Positions 8,145 to 14,894 of a stretch of DNA of 18,805 bases are shown piece by piece. Position 1 is the first letter of the stretch; every line of letters begins with the position of its first letter. Position numbers and translations under genes: made by a program. Source of the stretch: UKL13-2 sp964417885 (lineage in GTDB: Bacteria > Pseudomonadota > Gammaproteobacteria > Burkholderiales > Usitatibacteraceae); assembly GCA_964417885.1 (NCBI GenBank), contig CAYQKN010000075.1, forward strand, positions 1 through 18,805, written 5' to 3'. The notes beneath the pieces are model-generated. The model did no database searches. It had not been told where the DNA came from and worked only from the letters and a program-made list of their open reading frames with translations.

Positions 8145-9580
8145 ATGAGCACAAGTCATCCAGTTAACCCCCTGTATTCAAAGGTTTTGGCAGTTTTTTT
8201 GAACTTTTTGCTGTTGTCGCTGCTCCTGTACGGCGGCCTGCAGCCGATCGCGCTGGCCGCGCCACGCCTGCCGACCGACCCGGCCGAGGTGCTGGAGCGC
8301 CTGCCGATCCGGCCCGGCGACACCACCGCACGCGAACTGGCCGGCCTGCGCGCCGCCGTCAATCGGGCGGCCAAAGAGGCCCCGGCCGACCCGCTGCCCG
8401 CGACCGAACTGGCCGCGCGGTACTACCAGCTGGCGATTGCCCGGGGCGACCCGCGCTATATCGGCTATGCCGACGCGGTGATGGCGCCGTTCGCGCAGAG
8501 CCAGGCGCCGGAAGTGCGAGTGGTGCGCGGCCAGCTCAAGCAATATCGCCATGATTTCGACGGCGCCCTGGCCGACTTTGCCGCCGCCCTGNNNNNNNNN
8601 NNNNNNNNNNNNNNNNNNNNNNNNNNNNNNNNNNNNNNNNNNNNNNNNNNNNNNNNNNNNNNNNNNNNNNNNNNNNNNNNNNNNNNNNNNNCAAGCAATA
8701 TCGCCATGATTTCGACGGCGCCCTGGCCGACTTTGCCGCCGCCCTGGAGGCCGACCCGCAGTTTGCCGCCGCCCACGCCTGGCGTGGCGCGATCTTCCTG
8801 GTGCAGGCCAATTACCCGGCCGCGCAGGCCGAGTGCGAGGCGCTGCTGGCGCTGGATCGCGCAGTCCTGCACGGCGGCTGCATCGGCCTCACGCGCGCCT
8901 ACAGCGGCCAACTGGAAGCGGGCTACGCCGCGCTGCAGCGTGCGCTGGAGCAGGCGCGTGACCCCGGCAACCGGCTCTGGCTGCTGACCCGGTTGGGCGA
9001 GGTCGCCGCCTGGCGCGGGCAGGCCGCCAAAGCCGAGCAGCATTACCGCGCCGCGCTGGCGCTGGAGATCGAGGATGGCTACCTGCTGGCCGCCTGGAGC
9101 GATTTCCTGGTCGACCAGCAGCGCCCGGCCGAGGTGGTGAAACTGCTCGCCAATCAGGAAGCCTCCGACGGGCTGCTGCTGCGGCTGGCCATTGCCGAAA
9201 CCGCGCTCAAGTTGCCGCTGGCGCGCGCCCACGTGCAGGCGCTGGCGGACCGCTTTGCCGCCGCCAAGGTGCGCGGCGACACCACCCATCGCGCCGAAGA
9301 GGCACGCTTCACCCTGCAGCTGGCCGGCAATCCCGCCGCCGCGGTGGCGATTGCCGCCGCCAATTACCAGGTCCAGCGTGAGCCGCGCGACGCCCGGGCG
9401 CTGCTGGAAGCCGCCGTCGCCGCCCGCGATGCCGCTGCCGCGCAGCCGGTGCGCGACTGGCTCAAATCCAGCGGGTTTGAAGATGCGCGCCTGCGGCAGC
9501 TGGGCGACGCCTCGGCACGCGCGGGCGCGTTGGCCGAGGTACCGCCGCCGCCCGTCATCAAGCCGGAGGGCCGGCCATGA
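8145..9580 (+). CDS. exported TPR protein, interrupted by an assembly gap
   Basis: The N-terminus has a long hydrophobic signal or anchor segment at about residues 13-38 (VLAVFLNFLLLSLLLYGG...). Alpha-helical tetratricopeptide-like repeats follow, including DFDGALADFAAALEADPQFAAAHAW and QAAKAEQHYRAALALE. The coding sequence is cut by 100 Ns (8592-8691), and the last 55 bp before the gap are repeated exactly after it. Collapsing that overlap keeps the frame and restores a seamless TPR, giving about 426 residues. The region after the gap reads through to a stop at 9578-9580, which overlaps the next start (ATGA), so the two genes are coupled. TPR proteins scaffold partners; here the partner is plausibly the HupE-like protein. 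The start at 8145 lacks a convincing ribosome site, so the exact N-terminus is uncertain. Confidence 0.8.
8537..8591. repeat. 55-bp sequence repeated across the gap (left copy)
   Basis: Positions 8537-8591 are identical to 8692-8746. Identity starts exactly at the first base after the Ns and ends exactly at the last base before them, as expected from two contigs that overlap by one assembler k-mer. Confidence 0.95.
8592..8691. other. assembly gap of 100 Ns
   Basis: Exactly 100 Ns lie inside the TPR gene. The round number points to a default scaffold gap rather than a measured distance. The flanks share an exact 55-bp sequence. Confidence 0.98.
8692..8746. repeat. 55-bp sequence repeated across the gap (right copy)
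   Basis: This is the right-hand copy of the exact repeat at 8537-8591. Both copies have the same codon phase relative to their open frames, so removing one copy plus the Ns gives an uninterrupted gene. Confidence 0.95.
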
Positions 9581-10731
9581 AGCGCCTTCGCCTGCTGCTG
9601 GGCAGCCTCGCCGCCGTTTGCGCCATCGCCGCCGCGCCGGCCCTCGCGCACAAGGCCAGCGACAGCTATCTGGTGCTGAATGTGAAGGGCCAGGAAGTCA
9701 GCGGCCAATGGGACATCGCGGTGCGCGATATCGACTTCGCCATCGGCCTCGACGCCAACGGCGACGGCGACATCAACTGGGGTGAAGTGAGCGCACGCCA
9801 CAGCGATATCGCCGCGTGGGCGCTGGGTCGCCTCACGCTTACGCGCGGCACAGATTGCACGCTGCGGGTGGCCGAACACCTGGTGGACAGCCACACCGAC
9901 GGCGCCTACGCGGTGCTGCGACTGGCCGGCAGCTGTCCGTCCGCGGCACAGCCAATCACGATTGGATACCGGCTGCTGTTCGACATCGACCAGCTGCATC
10001 GGGGCCTGCTGCGGCTGGACCTGGACGGGGTCTCGCACTCGGCGGTGCTGGCGCCCAACACCGGCGTGCTGGAAGTGAAGGCCGGCGAGACCTCGCGCCT
10101 GGCCCAGTTCGGCCAGTACCTGGTCGAAGGCGTCTGGCATATCTGGATCGGATTCGACCACATCCTGTTCCTGCTGGCGCTGCTGCTGCCGGCGGTGCTG
10201 GTGCACACCGTGTCGTCGTTCAATGGCGCCCGGCGCTGGGCCGGGGTGAGCTCGTTCCGCTCCGCGCTGACCGAGGTGCTGTGGGTGGTGACCGCCTTCA
10301 CGGTGGCGCATTCGATCACCCTCAGCCTGGCGGCGCTGGAAATCATCGAGCTGCCGTCGCGGCTGGTGGAGTCCGCCATCGCCGCCTCGGTGGTGCTGGC
10401 CGCGGCCAACAACCTGTGGCCGGTGGTCGAGCGCCGCCGCTGGCTGGTGGCCTTCACCTTCGGCCTGATCCACGGCTTCGGTTTCGCCAGCGTCCTGACC
10501 GAGCTCGGCCTGCCAAAGGACGCCCTGGTGCTGTCGCTGCTCGGCTTCAACCTCGGCGTCGAAGTCGGCCAGCTGGCGATCGTGGCCGTGTTCCTGCCGC
10601 TGGCGTACCTGCTGCGCAATACGGTGCTGTACAAGAAAGGCGTGTTCGTCGGCGGGTCATTGCTGACGATGCTGGTTGCGCTGGTGTGGCTGGCGGAACG
10701 GGTGTTCAACCTGAAGCTGATCAGCGCCTAG
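9577..10731 (+). CDS. HupE/UreJ family membrane protein with EF-hand loop
   Basis: The 384-residue protein has a signal peptide (residues 1-24, ending APALA), a soluble extracytoplasmic domain (about 25-175), and six or so membrane segments from about 183 to 375. The membrane part carries conserved family motifs: GVWHIWIGFDHILFLL (H188, D194, H195), FTVAHSITLSLA (H245) and FGLIHGFGFA (H299), consistent with the HupE/UreJ_2 group related to nickel or metal permeases. The soluble domain holds DANGDGDINWGE (59-70), which matches a 12-residue EF-hand calcium loop at every ligand position. Predicted cleavage would leave H25 as the first mature residue. It overlaps the TPR gene by 4 nt. Transport of a metal is the usual guess; it has not been shown for this subgroup. 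Confidence 0.88.
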   Translation: MKRLRLLLGSLAAVCAIAAAPALAHKASDSYLVLNVKGQEVSGQWDIAVRDIDFAIGLDANGDGDINWGEVSARHSDIAAWALGRLTLTRGTDCTLRVAEHLVDSHTDGAYAVLRLAGSCPSAAQPITIGYRLLFDIDQLHRGLLRLDLDGVSHSAVLAPNTGVLEVKAGETSRLAQFGQYLVEGVWHIWIGFDHILFLLALLLPAVLVHTVSSFNGARRWAGVSSFRSALTEVLWVVTAFTVAHSITLSLAALEIIELPSRLVESAIAASVVLAAANNLWPVVERRRWLVAFTFGLIHGFGFASVLTELGLPKDALVLSLLGFNLGVEVGQLAIVAVFLPLAYLLRNTVLYKKGVFVGGSLLTMLVALVWLAERVFNLKLISA

Positions 10732-10741
10732 TGCGTGCGGT

Positions 10742-10768
10742 GCCGTCCCTGCCGTCTGGCGGGACGGC
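10742..10768. terminator. hairpin between convergent genes
   Basis: Arms GCCGTCCC (10742-10749) and GGGACGGC (10761-10768) pair. GCC/GGC continue the stem inside, past one bulged T, leaving the loop GTCT. It lies between the HupE-like gene and the convergent dioxygenase. There is no T run, so it is a candidate bidirectional or Rho-assisted terminator. Confidence 0.5.
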
Positions 10769-10779
10769 GCCCGCGCGGC

Positions 10780-11490
10780 TCAGCCGGCGGCGAGCACGAT
10801 GTCCCAGCTCACCACCAGGGCATCGCGTTCCTGCTTGCCGCTTGGCGCCAGGTTGCGCGAAACGAGCGTCGCCCTGGAGGCCGGTGAACGTCGCTTCAGC
10901 AGCCCGTCGGATTCATTCAGCGGCTCGCCTTCAAAATACATCTGCGTCGTGAGGCGGGTGTGGCGGCCCTTCACGTCGTAGTGGATGTGCCGCGTGCGGC
11001 CGCTGTATGCGCCGGGCTTGATGGTCTTGAAGCGGTAGCTGCCGTCGGCGGCGGTGCGAATGCGGGCGAAGCCCTGGAAATTGGCGTCCAGCGGCGCCTT
11101 GCTGTCGTCGCCCGGGTGCGCATAGCGGCCGGCCGCATTGGCCTGCCAGATCTCGATCACCGCATCGGACACCGGCTCGCCGCGGGTGTTGACCACCCGC
11201 CCGCTGACGTACAGCAGCTGTCCGGCTGCACGGCCGGCCTGCCCCTCAATCAGCGTGAGGTCCGCATCCTGGTCGGCCGGAACGGTGACCGGGTAGAACG
11301 GCCCCAGCATGTCTTCCGAGGTTGGCCGCAGCTCGGCCTTCTGGCCGAATGCAGGCGCGATCACACCGGTGAACGCCGCGCCGGCCATCGCCATCGACGC
11401 GGTGAGCATGCCGCGGCGCGTGATCAGCCGCGGCTGCGGAGCGGCGTGGTGGTGGCCGGTTTCGTCATCGGCGGCGGTCGGGTTCAGCAT
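10780..11490 (-). CDS. Tat-exported intradiol ring-cleavage dioxygenase family protein
   Basis: The 236-residue protein matches the catechol/protocatechuate 3,4-dioxygenase beta-barrel fold. The four expected Fe(III) ligands are present: Y123 (GRYAHP), Y162 (PGAYSG), and H168 and H170 (TRHIHYDV). An N-terminal Tat signal, ITRRGMLTASMAMAGAAF with R25-R26, implies export of the folded iron enzyme. This differs from the cytoplasmic catabolic enzymes, as does the absence of the usual Trp-Arg-Pro-x-His motif before the histidines. The segment LRPTSEDMLGPFYP is typical of family members. A ribosome site AGGAG (complement of 11496-11500) lies 5 nt before the ATG. The ring substrate is unknown. Confidence 0.9.
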   Translation of the reverse strand: MLNPTAADDETGHHHAAPQPRLITRRGMLTASMAMAGAAFTGVIAPAFGQKAELRPTSEDMLGPFYPVTVPADQDADLTLIEGQAGRAAGQLLYVSGRVVNTRGEPVSDAVIEIWQANAAGRYAHPGDDSKAPLDANFQGFARIRTAADGSYRFKTIKPGAYSGRTRHIHYDVKGRHTRLTTQMYFEGEPLNESDGLLKRRSPASRATLVSRNLAPSGKQERDALVVSWDIVLAAG

Positions 11491-11624
11491 GGCGGCTCCT
11501 GTTGTTGAGGTGGCTTACGTTACAACAATTCGGCGGGCGGCGTGACCAACCCGGCCTGCCGTCGGCGGATGGCGACGTCCCCAGTCGCGCACCGCGCGCG
11601 GTTTCGTTGATTACAATGCCAGCA

Positions 11625-11650
11625 GCCGGGTCAGTTTCAATTCACCCGGC
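11625..11650. promoter_or_regulatory. dyad upstream of ygbA
   Basis: GCCGGGT (11625-11631) and ACCCGGC (11644-11650) form a 7-bp inverted repeat around a 12-nt AT-richer centre, ending 27 nt before the ygbA start. It could be an operator or a leader stem. A TACAAT hexamer at 11612-11617 is a possible -10 just upstream. No NsrR-type site is recognisable with confidence. Confidence 0.35.
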
Positions 11651-11677
11651 CGCCGCGCGCGATCAACCGGACCTTGC

Positions 11678-12106
11678 ATGCCCAACCAGATCATCGAATT
11701 CACCACCGACAAGCGCTTTGTGCGCCGCGCGCGCGAGCTGAAAACGATCGAGGCCATGTTGCGCATGTACTGCCGCGCGCACGGCCACCAGCCGCGTGCG
11801 CCGTTGTGTGCCCGTTGCAGCGAGCTGCACGAGTACGCGAGCCGCCGGCTGGAACGCTGCGTGTTCGGCGACGCCAAGCCCACCTGCACCAATTGCCTGG
11901 TCCACTGCTACAGCGCCGACATGCGCGAGCAGGTGCGGGTGGTGATGCGCTGGGCCGGGCCGCGCATGCTGCTGCGCCACCCGATACTGGGAATGTTGCA
12001 CATCCTTGACGGCCGCCGCCCGTCGCCGCGCCTGCCGCAAAAGCCGGCGAAGGCGCATCACACGCCGGATGACGCCGATCGCGACCGCGCCGGCGAAAAA
12101 GACTGA
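11678..12106 (+). CDS. ygbA: YgbA family nitrous oxide-stimulated promoter protein
   Basis: The 142-residue product matches the YgbA/nitrous oxide-stimulated promoter family, notably the core RRLERCVFGDAKPTC, NCLVHCY and MRWAGPRMLLRHPILGMLHILDGRRP. Seven cysteines (C32, C44, C47, C61, C70, C73, C77) include CxxC pairs that could bind metal or a cluster. In E. coli, ygbA belongs to the NsrR nitric-oxide regulon and helps growth under nitrosative stress. The molecular activity is not known to me. It is a single gene, divergent from the dioxygenase and convergent with a small membrane protein gene. The C-terminal 25 or so residues are a charged, low-complexity tail. Confidence 0.9.
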   Translation: MPNQIIEFTTDKRFVRRARELKTIEAMLRMYCRAHGHQPRAPLCARCSELHEYASRRLERCVFGDAKPTCTNCLVHCYSADMREQVRVVMRWAGPRMLLRHPILGMLHILDGRRPSPRLPQKPAKAHHTPDDADRDRAGEKD

Positions 12107-12121
12107 AACACCGGCAGCCGG

Positions 12122-12454
12122 CTATTTCGGATAGTGATCGCGCATCACGCGCGCGTTGAGCAGCAGGCCCGCCAGCAAACTGACCAGCGCCACCGCGCCA
12201 AGGATGGCGGCGGCCAGCGTCCAGGCCTGCCCGAGCGACTGGCGCACCTGGACCAGCTGCCAGGCGGTGACAAGCCAGGTGGCTGCCGCGCCATAGGCGA
12301 GAGCCTGCAGCAGGATGAGGGCGGGACGGCGGTGGTAGAAGAACGCAAACGGTGCGGCGATGCAGAGCAACACCATCAGCATATTGTCGGCGCGCAGAAA
12401 GTGAGCGCCGATCAGCAGCGCGGCAAAGACGTAGAGGATGATGCGGGTCAGCAT
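12122..12454 (-). CDS. small integral membrane protein of unknown function
   Basis: The 110-residue product has four predicted membrane helices at about residues 3-20, 24-40, 44-67 and 78-99, a short charged turn (YHRRP, 40-44), and a charged C-terminus (RVMRDHYPK). No family is recognised. The ATG at 12454 begins the first helix; an upstream in-frame ATG at 12526 would add a hydrophilic stretch derived from the intergenic hairpin region, so I rejected it. No strong ribosome site is seen. It is convergent with ygbA, with only 15 nt between the stop codons. Confidence 0.75.
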   Translation of the reverse strand: MLTRIILYVFAALLIGAHFLRADNMLMVLLCIAAPFAFFYHRRPALILLQALAYGAAATWLVTAWQLVQVRQSLGQAWTLAAAILGAVALVSLLAGLLLNARVMRDHYPK

Positions 12455-12517
12455 GGATGAAGTGCTCGGCGTATGGGACTTAGTCCAATCATAGACGCCT
12501 TGCTGCGTCCGCTGGCG

Positions 12518-12559
12518 CGCTCGCATCGTGCTTCACTCATTTTGGTAGTGATGCGAGCG
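12518..12559. repeat. 10-bp inverted repeat upstream of the membrane protein gene
   Basis: CGCTCGCATC (12518-12527) pairs perfectly with GATGCGAGCG (12550-12559) across a 22-nt loop. It lies about 64 nt upstream of the membrane protein start and has no T tract. It is a candidate leader hairpin or protein-binding dyad. Confidence 0.5.
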
Positions 12560-12587
12560 AACGCGTGATGGTCGCCATTCGTCACTC

Positions 12588-12609
12588 CTTCGCCCGTCGC
12601 CGGGGGAAG
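12588..12609. repeat. degenerate REP-like hairpin
   Basis: CTTCGCCCG (12588-12596) and CGGGGGAAG (12601-12609) pair with one mismatch around the loop TCGC. The arms resemble the CCTTCCCCCG hairpin at 17066-17089, so this looks like a degraded relative of the dispersed repeats. Confidence 0.55.
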
Positions 12610-12708
12610 CAGCAAGCTGTTGAACACGAAAGTAGCGCGCATTAAATGCGATGCATCAACCTATTGAGCGTTCCAAAAATGCATGACAACTACGCAGTTG
12701 CATGCACG

Positions 12709-12768
12709 CCCTCTCCCCCAGCCCCTCTCCCGCGTGCGGGAGAGGGTGGCCGACAGGCCGGGAGAGGG
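12709..12768. repeat. REP/BIME-like nested hairpin repeat, copy 2
   Basis: Inner arms CCCTCTCCCGC (12723-12733) and GCGGGAGAGGG (12736-12746) are perfectly complementary. Outer arms CCCTCTCCC (12709-12717) and GGGAGAGGG (12760-12768) enclose them. The sequence between the right arms (TGGCCGACAGGCC) matches copy 1 with a small change. It lies 27 nt beyond the hflX stop codon and may also terminate hflX transcription. Together with the hairpins above it accounts for most of the 341-bp gap at 12455-12795; no gene is seen there. Confidence 0.85.
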
Positions 12769-12795
12769 CAGGCGGTGTTGCAATGAAGGGAAACA

Positions 12796-14289
12796 TCAGT
12801 AGCCTGGGCCCGCTTTCCCGCCCAGCTGCTCCTGCAACCCTTTCAGCGTCTCCGCATCCGCCCGCACCCGCAGGAAGGCGCCGTCGTCATCCGCGCGCTC
12901 GTCCAGCACTTCGCAACTGGCGAAGATTTTCCCGCGCAGTTGCTGGGCCGACCATGGCAGGAACAGCTCCGCCTCCACCAGGCCTTTGCGGAAAAAGGCG
13001 CGGATCGCGGCGTGCATGTCGGCCACATCGCTTTCACGCTTGGCACTCATCACCACGCAATCCGGGTACTGTGCGCGCAACGCGGTCTCGCGCTCGGCCT
13101 GCGCGGCGGCATCGCCGACCATGTCGATCTTGTTGAACACCCGTATCCGTGGCACCTCACCCGCGCCGATTTCGTCCAGCACCTTGTCGGTCACGGCCAG
13201 CTGCCGTTCAAACCCCGGATCGCTGGCGTCGATGACGTGCAGCAGCAGCGAGGCTTCGGCCGCTTCCTCGAGGGTCGATTTGAACGAGGCGACCAGGTCG
13301 TGCGGCAGATTCTTGATGAAGCCGACGGTGTCGCTCACCAGCACCCGCGGCACCGTTTCCGGATGCAGCGCGCGCACCGTGGTGTCGAGTGTGGCGAAAA
13401 GTTTGTTGGCCACCAGCACCTCGCTGCCGGTGAGGGCGCGCATCAGCGTCGACTTGCCGGCGTTGGTGTAGCCCACCAGCGCCACCCGCGCCAGTTCCTG
13501 GCCGGACTGGCTGGCCTGGCGCCGGGCGCGTTGCGTCTTGCGCTCCACGTCCATCGCGGCGATTTCGACTTCCAGTTCGGCGATGCGATTGCGGATTTTC
13601 TGCCGATCCAGCGCGGCATGGGTTTCGCCCGCACCGCGGCCACCGGTGCCGCTGCGTTGCCGTCCCTGCGGCCCTGCCAGTTTGGCGGCCTCGCGCAATC
13701 GCGGCGACATATAGCCCAGCCGCGCGATCTCCACCTGCGCGCGCGCCGCGCGCGAGCTGGCGTGGCGGTGGAATATTTCCAGGATCACCATGGTGCGGTC
13801 CATCACCTCGCAGCCGACCTCGATTTCGAGGTTGCGCGCCTGCGAGGGCGAGATCTCGTGATCGACCAGGACGACATCGACATGACGGGTATCTTCATCG
13901 GCCGCCGACTGTGCGGCGGCCTTGGCCTTGCCCGCATGGCCGCGTGCCGCGCGGCCTTCCTTCAGGTGCCGCGCCGCGCTGGCCGCGGCGTCGTGTTCGC
14001 TTTCATCCGGTGCGTGCTCCGGCTCATCCTCGTCAGGTACATCGTCATGCGAAGCGTCGATGCCTTCGACGAAGGCGCGCATTTCCTGCCGCTTGCCGAT
14101 GCCCAGATACGCCGCCGCATCGAACCGGGCGCGCTTCTGGATGAAGGTGCCGACCACCTGGTAGCCCAGCGTTTTCGCCAGTTCGCGCAGTTCGGTCAGC
14201 GAGGATTCGAATTCGGTGTCGGTGACATTCGGAAGGTGCACGGCGGCGACGATGGCGCGCAGCGGGTGCTGCCGGGTTTCATTTTGCAT
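12796..14289 (-). CDS. hflX: ribosome-associated GTPase HflX with charged N-terminal insertion
   Basis: The 497-residue protein is HflX, a GTPase that binds the 50S subunit and splits or rescues stalled ribosomes. The N-terminal HflX domain includes AYLGIGKRQEMRAF and ISPSQARNLE, with the RLGYMSPRLR linker region after it. The G domain shows G1 GYTNAGKST (273-281), the switch region FATLDTT (298-304), G3 DTVGF (320-324), G4 NKID (386-389) and G5 SAK (415-417). Between GKRQEMRAFVEGI and VDVVLVDHEISPSQ sits an extra stretch of about 58 residues (78-135), first Asp/Glu/His-rich and then Ala/Lys/Arg-rich, absent from typical HflX. The neighbouring hfq seen beside hflX in many proteobacteria is absent here. 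The C-terminal lid domain follows the G domain. Confidence 0.95.
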   Translation of the reverse strand: MQNETRQHPLRAIVAAVHLPNVTDTEFESSLTELRELAKTLGYQVVGTFIQKRARFDAAAYLGIGKRQEMRAFVEGIDASHDDVPDEDEPEHAPDESEHDAAASAARHLKEGRAARGHAGKAKAAAQSAADEDTRHVDVVLVDHEISPSQARNLEIEVGCEVMDRTMVILEIFHRHASSRAARAQVEIARLGYMSPRLREAAKLAGPQGRQRSGTGGRGAGETHAALDRQKIRNRIAELEVEIAAMDVERKTQRARRQASQSGQELARVALVGYTNAGKSTLMRALTGSEVLVANKLFATLDTTVRALHPETVPRVLVSDTVGFIKNLPHDLVASFKSTLEEAAEASLLLHVIDASDPGFERQLAVTDKVLDEIGAGEVPRIRVFNKIDMVGDAAAQAERETALRAQYPDCVVMSAKRESDVADMHAAIRAFFRKGLVEAELFLPWSAQQLRGKIFASCEVLDERADDDGAFLRVRADAETLKGLQEQLGGKAGPGY

Positions 14290-14366
14290 GGGGTGATTTC
14301 TGGATTGGAGGACCGGCGACGGCGAAAAGCGGGCACCGGGAAGTCATGGAGTCCGACACACTACCA

Positions 14367-14531
14367 TCAACGCTTTTGTTGCGGGCGCACCGGGGCGGAT
14401 TCTTCCTGCCGGGACTTGGTTGCCGGCGGCGGCGGAACCGGAATCGGGAAACCCAGGAACGCCATGACGAAGAACACCGGCAGCAGCAGGTAGAACAGCG
14501 GCCGCTTCCAGTTGAGCCTGCGTTTGAACAT
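14367..14531 (-). CDS. putative 54-residue single-pass membrane protein
   Basis: The short ORF encodes a basic start (MFKRRLNWKR), one hydrophobic helix at about 11-28 (PLFYLLLPVFFVMAFLGF), a proline-rich stretch (PIPVPPPP), and a charged tail. This is the layout of a real small inner-membrane protein. It lies 77 nt upstream of hflX on the same strand. I see no good ribosome site, so expression is uncertain. No family is recognised. Confidence 0.5.
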   Translation of the reverse strand: MFKRRLNWKRPLFYLLLPVFFVMAFLGFPIPVPPPPATKSRQEESAPVRPQQKR

Positions 14532-14605
14532 GCAGTGAAGGTGAGGGCGCGGGAGCGGGATGCAAGGCGTGCTCGCCAAACCGCGGTACCGGTAAGCGGC
14601 TTGCC

Positions 14606-14631
14606 CCGAACAAATAACGGAATATGTTCGG
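14606..14631. promoter_or_regulatory. dyad between two divergent small ORFs
   Basis: CCGAACA (14606-14612) and TGTTCGG (14625-14631) form a perfect 7-bp inverted repeat with a 12-nt AT-rich centre. It lies 44 nt before the plus-strand ORF and 75 nt before the minus-strand ORF, a suitable place for an operator. The half-site resembles a GAAC/GTTC-type regulator site, but the spacing does not fit the LexA boxes I know. Confidence 0.35.
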
Positions 14632-14674
14632 TCACGTACATAGGGCGGCATCCTGTTTCCTGTATCGTTCGCCT

Positions 14675-14863
14675 ATGGAAAGACAAGACATTCTGATGCG
14701 ACCGGACGGTGAATGGTGCTTTCGCGATGAGTTGCACGACACCCCCGACATTGATCACAGCCACCGCAGCATCGACCAGTTTTCAAAGGAATGGTCGGAG
14801 ATCGTCACCAGCCCCGCACTGCTCAGCAAAAAAGCGACGCACAAAAAGAAATCCGCCGGCTAG
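14675..14863 (+). CDS. small hypothetical protein, 62 residues
   Basis: The ORF encodes a hydrophilic protein starting MERQDILMRPDGEWCFRDEL and ending in a lysine-rich tail (KKATHKKKSAG). There is no signal peptide or membrane segment. The composition (Asp, His, Trp, Glu) looks protein-like rather than random high-GC sequence, but no family is recognised and the ribosome site is weak. It converges with the TonB-like gene, whose stop codon is 31 nt away. A longer frame from 14624 is possible but less likely. Confidence 0.5.
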   Translation: MERQDILMRPDGEWCFRDELHDTPDIDHSHRSIDQFSKEWSEIVTSPALLSKKATHKKKSAG

Positions 14864-14894
14864 GTGGCACGTGCGCGGAACATCGCTGCCGCGA

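Noticed and set aside
8537..8746. A true tandem duplication of a TPR unit
   Set aside because: The identity is exactly 55 bp and stops exactly at the Ns on both sides, and TPR units are otherwise diverged in this protein. A contig-end overlap explains it better, though not with certainty.
12940..14493. A 517-residue plus-strand open frame opposite hflX
   Set aside because: HflX carries all five GTPase motifs on the other strand. This frame has only a compositional open reading frame.
14606..14631. A LexA/SOS box
   Set aside because: The half-sites resemble GAAC/GTTC boxes, but the 12-nt centre is too long for the Gram-positive type and there is no CTGT-N8-ACAG.
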